A DNA stretch of 22,982 nt from Collinsella sp. (GCA_019419555.1 DXZR01000035.1:1-22982); one strand, 5' to 3'; numbered from the stretch's first letter, positions 15,608-22,260 are shown. Translations and numbers: made by a program. The notes: a model not told the origin generated them from the sequence alone.

Positions 15608-15725
15608 GACGCTGCAAGCCCGCCAGAGCGGCAATCTGCCTTTCAACTTCGGCGGCATGACCAGAAGGTCAATGCCGCCTCGTTTCAAGGCACCTTGCTC
15701 GCTCTGGCGGGCTTTCGCTGTCCGT
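15608..15725 (+). repeat. 118-nt structured element, copy 1 (candidate RNA)
   Basis: The fold in order: GACGCTGCAA; stem A GCCCGCCAGAG (15618-15628) with 15702-15712, 11 bp; internal loop CGGCAATC/CCTTGCTCG; stem C TGCCTT (15637-15642) with 15687-15692; internal loop TCAACTTC/TCGTTTC; stem B GGCGGCAT (15651-15658) with 15672-15679; apical GACC-AGAA-GGTC; tail TTTCGCTGTCCGT. All 25 stem pairs are Watson-Crick. Compared with copy 2, the loops are conserved while the stems covary. Its function is unknown; a ncRNA, a 3'-UTR element or a transposon-like folded DNA unit are possible. Confidence 0.85.
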
Positions 15726-15758
15726 GCCAAAACATTGGCGTTGCCGTTGCTGTGGGGT

Positions 15759-15785
15759 ACTCATTGGGGACGTACTTAAATGAGT
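15759..15785. repeat. GGGGAC-family small hairpin
   Basis: ACTCATT (15759-15765) and AATGAGT (15779-15785) flank GGGGACGTACTTA. Apart from two bases in the loop it duplicates the hairpin at 9826-9854. Confidence 0.65.
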
Positions 15786-15800
15786 GCCCACGAAGTGAGA

Positions 15801-15856
15801 GTGGATAATCTCCCGTTTTTGGTCTGTTTGCGGGCTCAAAGTGGGAGATTATCCAC
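15801..15856. repeat. 14-bp perfect inverted repeat
   Basis: GTGGATAATCTCCC (15801-15814) and GGGAGATTATCCAC (15843-15856) pair perfectly around 28 bases. It lies just beyond the 3' end of the RpiR remnant and could once have terminated that gene. Confidence 0.7.
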
Positions 15857-15864
15857 GCTCGTCG

Positions 15865-16203
15865 CTACTTGAGCCCGGGCAGGCGGGTGTAGGGAAACGA
15901 GCGCTCTAGGAACTCGGAGCAGCGGGCGTAGTCTTTGGCGAAGTAGCTGCTGTAGAGCGAATCAAGCACATATTGCACGGCAATATGGCTGGCAAACTGC
16001 GTGATGCGGTGCGTCATGCTCTCGTGATCGCTCGCCGTAAGGTAGGCGGTAAAACCGGGGTGCAGGCGCGCGCAATATGGCGTGCCGATAACGATGAAGG
16101 GGACATGCCGACTGCTGAGGATCGGCAAGATGTCCTTGAGGTTGGGGGCAAGGCCGCTGTAGGAGATGACGATCGCCGTATGGCCGGGGTCCGAGGCAAG
16201 CGA
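15865..16203 (-). pseudogene. Truncated RpiR/MurR-family regulator (SIS domain only)
   Basis: On the minus strand the frame reads LASDPGHTAIVISYSG, then a sugar-isomerase (SIS) domain to a normal-looking C-terminus RLPGLK and stop. RpiR-type regulators have an N-terminal helix-turn-helix of about 80 residues and an SIS domain that senses phospho-sugars. Here only about 110 residues remain; the DNA-binding half and the start of the SIS domain are missing. At about 16200 homology switches abruptly to a glycoside hydrolase on the other strand, which marks the deletion joint. The surviving part contains no internal stop, so the loss may be fairly recent. Such regulators commonly sit next to, or divergent from, phospho-beta-glucosidase genes. 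It could still give a short protein from an internal start, but it cannot bind DNA. Confidence 0.78.
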
Positions 16204-16490
16204 AGTCGGCCTTGCCTTCTACGACCGCGTCTTCGACTTCCTGCACGCACGGCATCAAACCGCTTGTTACGCTTAGCCGCTACGAGATGCCCCATGCCCT
16301 GGTCTCCGCCGGCACCGGCGAGATGCGCAAGCGCTACGGCTTTATCCACGTCGATAAGCACGACGATGGCACCGGTACCGATGAGCGCCGCCGCAAGGAC
16401 AGCTTCTTCGCCTACCAGAAGATCATCCAGAGCAACGGTGCCGAGGGTCTTGGAAGGGCTTGCGATTCGAACCTCTGCCTTAGTTTTTAG
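16199..16490 (+). pseudogene. Remnant of a GH1 phospho-beta-glucosidase
   Basis: Three pieces of a family-1 glycosidase are recognisable by comparison with the intact gene at 8079-9509. EVGLAFYDRVFDFLHA (16202-16249) aligns to residues about 107-122. HGIKPLVTLSRYEMPHAL, in another frame from 16248, aligns to 123-140; an apparent 2-base loss causes the shift. At about 16300 the text jumps to LVSAGTGEMRKRYGFIHVD, matching residues 427-446, so about 285 residues including both catalytic glutamates are gone. The tail runs to TAG 16488-16490. The N-terminus is also missing, lost at the joint with the RpiR remnant. It cannot be active. Confidence 0.88.
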
Positions 16491-16502
16491 GCCATTTGGC
16501 AC

Positions 16503-16536
16503 TATAATCACCATAGGCATGCGCAAAACGTTGCGC
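16503..16536 (+). promoter_or_regulatory. -10 and palindrome before the EIIA gene
   Basis: A perfect -10 TATAAT (16503-16508) has only a poor -35 (TTAGTT, 16480-16485). Just downstream GCGCAA-AACG-TTGCGC (16521-16536) is a 6-bp palindrome near +6, placed as an operator or 5' RNA hairpin would be. Confidence 0.5.
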
Positions 16537-16557
16537 TTAATCAAGAGGAGAAAACGT

Positions 16558-17094
16558 ATGGGTCTGTTTGACATGTTCAAGAAGAAGGCCGAGCCTGCCG
16601 CTGCCGCTGCTCCCGCCTCCATCTCTGCTTCTGCCGGCGCCGACGTGCTGTGCTCGCCCGTCAAGGGCAAGGTCATCAAGATGGCCGACGTGCCCGATCC
16701 CGTCTTTGGCGGCGAGGTCCTGGGCAAGGGCTGCGCCGTGTGGCCCGAGGACGACCTGGTCTACGCTCCCTGCGACGGCAAGGTGACCGTCACCATGGGT
16801 CACGCCGTGGGCCTGCAGTCCGATAGCGGCATCGAGGTTCTGGTGCACGTCGGTGTCGATACCGTCAACATGAACGGCGACGGCTTCGAGGGCTTCGTCA
16901 AGGCCGACGACGTCGTGAAGGCTGGCCAGCCCATACTCAAGATCGACCGCGCCAAGATCGCCGCTGCCGGTTACAAGGACTGCGTCGTCGTGGCTGTGTC
17001 CAACACCGCCGAGTTTGCCGATGTCGAGCTCGCCGTTGAGGCTGAGTCCGCCGTCGCCGCCGGCGATGCCATCGTCAAGGTCGTCCGCAAGTAA
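16558..17094 (+). CDS. PTS glucose-type EIIA protein
   Basis: A 178-residue cytosolic phosphocarrier of the glucose (Crr-like) EIIA family. It passes phosphate from HPr to a sugar-specific EIIB. The active-site pair is visible: His82 (MGHAVGLQSDSG) and the phosphorylated His97 (VLVHVGVDTV). An Ala/Pro-rich segment (11-28) after the start MGLFDMFKKK resembles the flexible N-terminus of stand-alone EIIA proteins. It is a single domain, not fused to EIIBC. ATG 16558 with AGAGGAG (16544-16550) is clearly better than longer in-frame starts in the pseudogene region. Its neighbours are remnants of a phospho-beta-glucoside locus, so it may have survived that locus or may serve several permeases in trans. 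A terminator follows. Confidence 0.92.
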   Translation: MGLFDMFKKKAEPAAAAAPASISASAGADVLCSPVKGKVIKMADVPDPVFGGEVLGKGCAVWPEDDLVYAPCDGKVTVTMGHAVGLQSDSGIEVLVHVGVDTVNMNGDGFEGFVKADDVVKAGQPILKIDRAKIAAAGYKDCVVVAVSNTAEFADVELAVEAESAVAAGDAIVKVVRK

Positions 17095-17119
17095 GCTGTA
17101 ACGTCCAGAGGATGTTTTA

Positions 17120-17151
17120 GGGTGGTTGGATTGTCCGGCCACCCTTTTTAT
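17120..17151 (+). terminator. Terminator after the EIIA gene
   Basis: GGGTGG (17120-17125) and CCACCC (17139-17144) pair and are followed by TTTTTATT. Confidence 0.85.
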
Positions 17152-17330
17152 TAGACCGGGTGCACGCGTTTATTGTACGTTGGGCAAGTCTACAGACCGT
17201 TCGGATACTAAAACGAACCGACCGCGCCTTCGTACTGCCGAGGGTGTTCATAAGTGGATACTATGGGCTTACCTTATTACAACGTGCGCCGTGTCTGGGA
17301 AGCGCGGTGCCGCTCATTGGGAGGAACAAC

Positions 17331-17888
17331 ATGAAAAAGAAGCTGCTGCTTGCGCCCCTCATGGCCGTCTTGGTTGCGTGCGTGGTCCTGCTTTCCGGCT
17401 GCGGAGGCCCTTCGGTCGAGGAGCTCATCACCAAGGACCTTACGACTCAGTTTGATGAGGTTAAGAATGGCGGAGACGATTTCCTCGCCGGTCTGGAAGA
17501 GGCTTCGGGCGACGAGTTCGAGCAGCTGGGCATCGATCCCAAGGAGTATGCCAAGAGCTATCTCGAGGGCTTTGACTACAAGATCGGCGACGTGACGGTC
17601 GACGAGGACAAGGGCACCGCAACTGCCGAGGTCACCATTACCTGCAAGTCAATGAACCAGATCGTTGAGGATTTTGCCACCCAGTATCAGGAGAAGGTCG
17701 CCGCGCTCGATTCGATGCCTTCCGATGACGAGTTGTACAAGATGGCCGGTCAGGTTATGGTCGATGTGACCAAGGCTGCTAAGACCAAGGACACCACGGT
17801 CACCTTCAAGTACACCGCCAATGACGACGGCGAGTGGTCTGCTGACGATTCCGCAACCAACGAGATGATGAATGCGATGATGAACTAG
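17331..17888 (+). CDS. Secreted lipoprotein of unknown function
   Basis: A 185-residue protein with a type II signal peptide: MKKKLLLAPL, a hydrophobic core and lipobox LLSGC with lipidated Cys24. The mature part is acidic and soluble, with a helical early region and a later segment of likely beta strands (IGDVTVDEDKGTATAEVTI, near 84-102). It ends in an Asn/Met-rich tail. It recalls the small lipoproteins of the DUF5105 type, but I am not certain of that assignment. Anchored on the outer face of the membrane, it has no evident catalytic motif. GGGAGG (17319-17324) supports ATG 17331. The 180 bases upstream hold no other gene and no convincing promoter. The structured repeat begins two bases after its stop. 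Confidence 0.8.
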   Translation: MKKKLLLAPLMAVLVACVVLLSGCGGPSVEELITKDLTTQFDEVKNGGDDFLAGLEEASGDEFEQLGIDPKEYAKSYLEGFDYKIGDVTVDEDKGTATAEVTITCKSMNQIVEDFATQYQEKVAALDSMPSDDELYKMAGQVMVDVTKAAKTKDTTVTFKYTANDDGEWSADDSATNEMMNAMMN

Positions 17889-17890
17889 GG

Positions 17891-17919
17891 GGTTACGCGG
17901 TTCTACGAACCGCGTAACC
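17891..17919 (+). repeat. GTTACGCGGTT hairpin after the lipoprotein gene
   Basis: GGTTACGCGGTTC (17891-17903) pairs over 13 bp with 17907-17919 around TAC. It is the second copy of the hairpin at 15575-15602 and has no U tract. Confidence 0.85.
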
Positions 17920-17923
17920 AGTT

Positions 17924-18041
17924 GACGCTGCAAACGCCCCTAAGCGGCAATCTGACGTTCAATTTCAAGGGCGCGACCAGAAGGTCAGCGCCCTTTCATT
18001 TCACGTCACCTTGCTCGCTTAGGGGCGTTTTCGCTGTCCGT
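17924..18041 (+). repeat. 118-nt structured element, copy 2 (candidate RNA)
   Basis: It has the same order and length as copy 1: GACGCTGCAA; stem A ACGCCCCTAAG (17934-17944) with 18018-18028; loop CGGCAATC/CCTTGCTCG; stem C TGACGT (17953-17958) with 18003-18008; loop TCAATTTC/TCATTTC; stem B AAGGGCGC (17967-17974) with 17988-17995; apical GACC-AGAA-GGTC; tail TTTCGCTGTCCGT. Against copy 1, stem A differs at 5 of 11 pairs, C at 2 of 6 and B at 5 of 8. All differences are compensated, while 66 of 68 unpaired positions are identical. Confidence 0.85.
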
Positions 18042-18106
18042 CCTCTACCTGCGGCGTTGCCATGGTAGTCATTGGGGCGGCACTTGGGGACGCTCCTTTT
18101 CTGCCG

Positions 18107-18152
18107 ACAGTTGGGGACACTCCTTGGCGCATATGAACCTGTCCCCTTTGTC
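18107..18152. repeat. GGGGACACTC repeat and related half
   Basis: GTTGGGGACACTCCTTG (from 18111) matches the copies at 9805 and 9861. CCTGTCCCCTTTGTCC (about 18138-18153) is a half of the GGGGACAGG family on the other strand. There is no gene here. Confidence 0.5.
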
Positions 18153-18171
18153 CAACGTTGCATCGAGTGCT

Positions 18172-18343
18172 CGGGAAAATGTGGCCCGGTTTTTGGTCGA
18201 ATTCCGGGTCTCGGTTTCCGGATGGGGTTGGTTGCGGAAAGTGCGACCCGGAATATTGCTCTGAAACGGGATACCGTTTCCCCGACGCGCCGCAAACGGA
18301 AAGCGCATCCCATTTCGGAGCTCCAAAACGGGACGCGCTTTCC
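18172..18343. repeat. Three-unit palindromic tandem array, about 62-bp period
   Basis: Units at 18172-18219 (48 nt), 18235-18281 (47 nt) and 18297-18343 (47 nt) each run from CGG(G)AAA to TTTCC, with a CCC and a GGG inside, and are separated by two unrelated 15-nt spacers. Units 2 and 3 agree at 30 of 47 positions, mostly at the ends. Unit 3 folds as an 18-bp arm pair with two mismatches. ATTCCGGGTC of unit 1 (18201-18210) also pairs perfectly with GACCCGGAAT of unit 2 (18245-18254), so units can pair with each other. No gene lies in 17889-18385. Confidence 0.7.
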
Positions 18344-18385
18344 TCGCGGAAGAATTGTCGCAGCTACGTTAAGCAGTGCCGCTCG

Positions 18386-19051
18386 CTACTCGCCCAGCAC
18401 CAGCGCCGCGAGCTCTGCCTGGGTGTCTACCACGTAGTCGGCGCCGGCGGCCTCCAGCTCTGCGCGGCCGCGGAAGCCCCAGCTGACGCCCGCGCTCTTG
18501 AGGCCGGCATTGTGACCGGTCAGGACGTCGACATTGGAATCGCCCACATAGAGCGTGGTTGCCGGGTCAGCGCCCAGCGCTTCCATCACATGCAGCGTGA
18601 CGGGCGCTTCGGGCTTGGGCGGAAACGCATCGACACGGCCCTGGACCAGCGCAAAGCGGTCGGGACCAAAGAACTTCTCGATAAGCGGAGCCGCCGAGAC
18701 GTGGTCCTTGTTGGTGAGCACGGCAAGCTGCACACCCGCGGCGCGCAGGCGGTCGAGCATCTCGATCGTACCGGCATAAGGGGCGGTGTGGTCCTCCTTG
18801 TGCTCGCCGTAGTAAGCCCTAAACTCGGCAAGCGTCTGCTCAAAGGCGCGGCCGTCGCCCACATACTCGGCAGGCATAAAGCGCTCAACCAGCTTGAGCA
18901 TGCCGTTTCCCACCTTGTAGCGGTATTCGTCAACGGCAAACGTGGGCCAGCCGTGCATCTCGCAGGTATGGTTGCCGGCGGCCGCCAGGTCCTCGAGCGT
19001 GTTGAGGATGGTGCCGTCAAGGTCAAAGATCACGGTGGAAAAAGCTGCCAT
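18386..19051 (-). CDS. HAD-superfamily phosphatase, phosphoglycolate-phosphatase-like
   Basis: A 221-residue soluble hydrolase. HAD motif I FDLDGT gives nucleophile Asp10 and Asp12, motif II is LTNKD, motif III is the lysine in PPKPEAP and motif IV is YVGDSNVD. The four-helix cap between motifs I and II and the overall length fit Gph-type phosphoglycolate phosphatases or related sugar-phosphate phosphatases; substrate specificity cannot be set from sequence. I chose ATG 19051 because GGGAG lies 7 bases upstream and the motif then sits at residue 8, as is normal. A longer start at 19093 would add 14 residues of no family character. It is transcribed away from the peptidase gene and appears monocistronic. 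Confidence 0.88.
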   Translation of the reverse strand: MAAFSTVIFDLDGTILNTLEDLAAAGNHTCEMHGWPTFAVDEYRYKVGNGMLKLVERFMPAEYVGDGRAFEQTLAEFRAYYGEHKEDHTAPYAGTIEMLDRLRAAGVQLAVLTNKDHVSAAPLIEKFFGPDRFALVQGRVDAFPPKPEAPVTLHVMEALGADPATTLYVGDSNVDVLTGHNAGLKSAGVSWGFRGRAELEAAGADYVVDTQAELAALVLGE

Positions 19052-19120
19052 AGGTACGCTCCCATCAAGATGACTCATCAAAACGACACCCATGATAGCG
19101 CGTGCCGTTCCAGTCGGGCA

Positions 19121-19242
19121 TGAGCGGGCCAGATGTCCCTCGTGGGACTGAGGGGGCCAAAAGTCCCCGTTAAAACGCTTAAATGGCCTCTAACAGGTAC
19201 ATTTGGCCCCCTCAGCCCCACGGGGGACACTCGGCCCGCTCA
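19121..19242. repeat. 122-bp palindromic repeat, copy 1
   Basis: Outer arms TGAGCGGGCC (19121-19130) and GGCCCGCTCA (19233-19242) are perfect. Inner arms GTGGGACTGAGGGGGCCAAA and TTTGGCCCCCTCAGCCCCAC pair with one mismatch. The apex carries CCCGTTA and TAACAGG. It differs from copy 2 (21696-21817) at 8 of 122 positions and has the same orientation. Positions 19243-19440 hold nothing further that I can identify. Confidence 0.9.
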
Positions 19243-19463
19243 ATCTTGCGCACGGGGCTTATCGGCCTGTTCAACCCTGCGGGGAATGCCGCCTGCCAGA
19301 TGCAAACGACCGGTCACGGGTTGTTACGAGTGCCGTGTCCATACTTCCTTAACACATAAGATAAGCTGATAACTGCATATTCAATCCGATTTACCCAGCT
19401 AAAGTGTTCTCATTACGTATATTGTTGGTGGGTAGTTCGGGCTCCGTGTGGAGGGGAGAACGT

Positions 19464-21608
19464 ATGAGGTTACCGGCTTTTGCTAAGAAGGCGTTTAGGG
19501 GGGGCATAGTCGCGGCGCTTGTGCTTGCCATGCCCGCGCCCGCGCTCGCCTGCACGCAGGTTTACATCGGTAAGAACCAGACAACGACGGGCGATACCTA
19601 TGTCGGCCGCGCCGAGGACTTTTCACCTCGCTACTGCAAGACCTTTGGCGTGCAGCAGCCGATCGACAACCCTGTCTTCCGTTCTTTCGAGAACGATTCT
19701 GTGCCGGGGACCGGCTTTGAGTACACCTATCAGGGTCGCTCGTATCGTTACACCTATGTTCGTGACAATCCCGATGAGTGGGATGCCCAGGACGACGAGG
19801 CAGCGTCCCGCGTGTATTCCGAGGCCGGCACCAACGAGCGCGGCGTCTCCGTTTCCGCGACGCTCACAACGGATTACAACGACGGAATCGATGCTATCGA
19901 CCCTTGTGCCGACACGGGCATCGGCGAGTATAACCTGGCCGACTACCTGTTGAGCGTTTCGTCCACGGCGCGCGACGGCGTGGAGAAGCTCGGCGCCATC
20001 ATCGATCAGTATGGCTCTCAGGACTGCAACCAGATCGTCATTGCCGACAATACCGAGACCTGGATTTTCGCTCAGCTTTCGGGCCATCAGTGGATTGCCG
20101 TCAAGATGGGCGACGACGTGGCGTCCGTTAATCCCAACATCGGCGGCCTGCAGTATAAGGTCGATCTTGACGATGCGAGTCAGTGCCTGCACTCGGCCGA
20201 TGTCGTGACGCTGCCCGAGTCCAACGGCGTTCTCGTAACCTATGACGACGGCACGCCGAACATCTTCAAGACGTATGGCAAGGAGAATTCGGGTTCGTCG
20301 CAGAATACGCGCCTGGCCCAGGGACGTGCTTACTTCGGTGCTGCCCTTGCGCCTCAGACGGACTATACCGTTGATGAACAGGGTCGCGTCACCTCGCTCA
20401 TCGACCCGCAGCTGACGTTTACGCCGGGCATCAAATCCGATACGTTCACGGCGTTGCGTTCCCTCGCTGCCCGCGGTGAGCAGGACGACAGCCTCAACGC
20501 CAATCTCAACAGTGCCCTGTATGCCATCGGCAACAACAGGACGACCGAGGGCAATATCTTCCAGATTCGGTCCGGCCTTTCCAGTGATATCGCCACGATT
20601 CAGTGGGAAGCGCTTTCGCGTTGCGAGTTCAGCGTGTACCTGCCCAGCTACTCTGCGCTGTTGACGGAAGTTCCGGCTGACTACTTCCCGGCGTGGAACA
20701 CGGTGGACGGCACTTATACAGGACGCAAGGACGACGTTGCGCAGGCTTTGGTCGAAAAGGACGGCAAGAACCTCGACTACGTCTTCATGGACATCAACAC
20801 GCTCGCCTACAACAACCGTGCCTCGATGGGTGAGAACGTGCGCGCCTACCTCGATGTCCTTCAGAAGCAGGTTATCGCCCAGCAGGACGTTGTTGACGGG
20901 TTGATGCAGGCGACCCCTGCCGATCAGCGCACGGACCTTGCCAACAAGGCGTTTGCCGCAGTGAGCGAACAGGTCTACAACAAGGCGGCCAAGCTTCTCG
21001 ATGAGATGCGCGCCTATGTGAATGCGGGAGATACCTCGAGTGCGTTTATGCCGAGCGACTATGACGCCGAGAATGGAACCTCCCGGACCCCGATTATGTA
21101 CGCGTCCGCTTTTGTTGCTCCCAGCATCACGGCTCAGCCGCAGTCGGTAACGTGTGCTCAGGGTGCTGAGGCCAAGCTGAGCGTTGCCGCGACGGTTGAT
21201 GACAGCGTGGATGGCTCGGATGCCCAGCTTACCTACCAGTGGTTCGTCAAGGGCGAGGACGGTAACTTCTCTGCCATCGACGGGGCGACGGCGGCTGAGT
21301 ACGTCGCCGCGACGACCGAGGTCGGTTCAAAGGTGTATCGCGTTGAGGTGACGAGTGCTGCCGGGCTGGTTTCCACGTCCGATGAAGCGACGGTGACCGT
21401 GACGCAGGCTGCGCAGGAGGAGCCTGGGCAGAAGCCCGGTCAGAAGACGGATGTGAAGACGGACGTCAAGACCGATACCGCCAAGAAGGCGACCAAGGGA
21501 GGGCTTGCCAAGACCGGTGATTCGTCTGTGGTGACCGTGGCGCTTCTGACGGTGGCTGGAGTTCTGGCCGTTATGGGGGCCGTGCTTATCCGCAAGCGTG
21601 CGAATTAA
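19464..21608 (+). CDS. Secreted, wall-anchored peptidase family C69 (dipeptidase-like)
   Basis: A 714-residue exported protein. Residues 1-29 form a signal peptide ending ALA, directly followed by Cys30 (ALACTQVYIG). Signal peptidase cleavage would thus expose the N-terminal nucleophile expected of an Ntn-type C69 peptidase, a family that includes lactobacillar PepD. The catalytic domain extends to about residue 450, followed by a helical region. An Ig-like domain (about 555-655, with TYQWFVKGEDG) comes next, then a Lys/Thr/Asp linker with TDVKTDVKTD repeats. The C-terminus has LAKTG (681-685), a hydrophobic span and RKRAN, a non-canonical sortase signal. GGAGGGGAG (19450-19458) supports ATG 19464. 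It likely trims peptides at the cell surface. Identical-orientation 122-bp repeats flank the gene. Confidence 0.9.
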   Translation: MRLPAFAKKAFRGGIVAALVLAMPAPALACTQVYIGKNQTTTGDTYVGRAEDFSPRYCKTFGVQQPIDNPVFRSFENDSVPGTGFEYTYQGRSYRYTYVRDNPDEWDAQDDEAASRVYSEAGTNERGVSVSATLTTDYNDGIDAIDPCADTGIGEYNLADYLLSVSSTARDGVEKLGAIIDQYGSQDCNQIVIADNTETWIFAQLSGHQWIAVKMGDDVASVNPNIGGLQYKVDLDDASQCLHSADVVTLPESNGVLVTYDDGTPNIFKTYGKENSGSSQNTRLAQGRAYFGAALAPQTDYTVDEQGRVTSLIDPQLTFTPGIKSDTFTALRSLAARGEQDDSLNANLNSALYAIGNNRTTEGNIFQIRSGLSSDIATIQWEALSRCEFSVYLPSYSALLTEVPADYFPAWNTVDGTYTGRKDDVAQALVEKDGKNLDYVFMDINTLAYNNRASMGENVRAYLDVLQKQVIAQQDVVDGLMQATPADQRTDLANKAFAAVSEQVYNKAAKLLDEMRAYVNAGDTSSAFMPSDYDAENGTSRTPIMYASAFVAPSITAQPQSVTCAQGAEAKLSVAATVDDSVDGSDAQLTYQWFVKGEDGNFSAIDGATAAEYVAATTEVGSKVYRVEVTSAAGLVSTSDEATVTVTQAAQEEPGQKPGQKTDVKTDVKTDTAKKATKGGLAKTGDSSVVTVALLTVAGVLAVMGAVLIRKRAN

Positions 21609-21640
21609 CCGGAGCGGGTCATAGACGACAGCCCTAACTA

Positions 21641-21678
21641 AAAACGGTCCCGTACGAGTAATCGCGCGGGACCGTTTG
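21641..21678 (+). terminator. Terminator after the C69 peptidase gene
   Basis: AAACGGTCCCG (21642-21652) pairs with CGGGACCGTTT (21667-21677) over 11 bp. The T run is short. Confidence 0.75.
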
Positions 21679-21695
21679 CTTGAGCTAAAGCAAAA

Positions 21696-21817
21696 TGAGC
21701 GGGCCAAAAAGCCCCCGTGGGACTGAGGGGGCCAAAAGTCCCTGTTAAAACGCTTAAATGGCTTCTAACAGGTACATTTGGCCCCCTCAGCCCCACGGGG
21801 GACATTCGGCCCGCTCA
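21696..21817. repeat. 122-bp palindromic repeat, copy 2
   Basis: It has the same arms and length as the repeat at 19121, with the inner stem one base pair better (CCTGTTA/TAACAGG is perfect). Similarity continues a little past the outer arm (AATCTTGCG in both), suggesting that a slightly longer unit was copied. Confidence 0.9.
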
Positions 21818-21927
21818 ATCTTGCGGGCGGGCTTGGTTCGTTAGCGGCCTAGTGGCGATATGGGTTGCCTATAGGTGGTCATCCGGGAGCCATATGGCTC
21901 GGGTATGGCGGTTTTTTGTGTAGCGCA

Positions 21928-21957
21928 TTGACCGATTTACCTGCGGTAACGTACACT
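21928..21957 (+). promoter_or_regulatory. Promoter of the riboswitch-controlled surface protein gene
   Basis: TTGACC (21928-21933) and TACACT (21952-21957) are spaced by 18 bases. The transcript would start near 21964, just before the riboswitch. Confidence 0.6.
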
Positions 21958-21964
21958 TCCTCCG

Positions 21965-22085
21965 ATTAAAAATAGAAGCCGGAGCACGGGTGCGCGCGAG
22001 CGCATAAAGGGGAATCGGGTGAGAATCCCGAGCAAGGCGGTTACTGTATGCGGGCGCGCCCGCGAGTCAGATTACCTGCCCGCGC
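21965..22085 (+). promoter_or_regulatory. Cobalamin riboswitch
   Basis: The conserved core is recognisable: AAAGGGGAA, then a CGGGTGAGAATCCCG hairpin (22016-22030), then GCGGTTACTGTA (22037-22048), a GC-rich stem (22050-22063, GCGGGC/GCCCGC type) and the B12 box GAGTCAGATTACCTGCC (22064-22080), close to the known box AGYCAGGAGACCTGCC. These elements occur in the right order and spacing. Binding of a cobalamin would be expected to reduce expression of the downstream gene. The exact 5' limit is approximate. Confidence 0.88.
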
Positions 22086-22217
22086 TCTTCTCGAAACCGA
22101 GGGCCTCTCTGTTTGCCGCTGGATTCCGGTCTACAAGGGGTGCTGCTGAGCGTGCGTTTTGCTGCCGATAGGGTGGCTGACGTGCGCCTTTGTGCTGCCG
22201 GGGTATCGCCTGTCCCG

Positions 22218-22260
22218 CCTTCTTCGCCATGGCTCTATTGCAGGTTCGCGAAAGAAGGAG
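22218..22260 (+). promoter_or_regulatory. Expression platform: Shine-Dalgarno-sequestering hairpin
   Basis: CCTTCTTCGC (22218-22227) pairs with GCGAAAGAAGG (22248-22258) over 10 bp with one bulged A and a 20-base loop. The right arm includes most of GAAGGAG (22254-22260), the ribosome site of the surface protein gene. This is the expected platform for translational control by the riboswitch. The competing anti-sequester structure is not resolved by eye. Confidence 0.6.

Noticed and set aside
16455..16480. tRNA-like string GATTCGAACCTCTGCC (T-arm-like on the minus strand)
   Set aside because: The flanking five bases cannot form a T stem, and no acceptor or anticodon arm is present. It is most likely chance, within the GH1 remnant tail.
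15973..16557. Long N-terminal extension of the EIIA protein
   Set aside because: The frame passes through two pseudogenes on both strands. The true start has a clear ribosome site, and the protein then has normal family length.
18172..18343. CRISPR array
   Set aside because: Repeats are only about 64 percent alike, spacers are 15 nt and there are no cas genes.
18158..19123. 321-codon plus-strand open frame opposite the HAD phosphatase gene
   Set aside because: It is antisense to a clear gene with all four HAD motifs and runs through the palindromic array.
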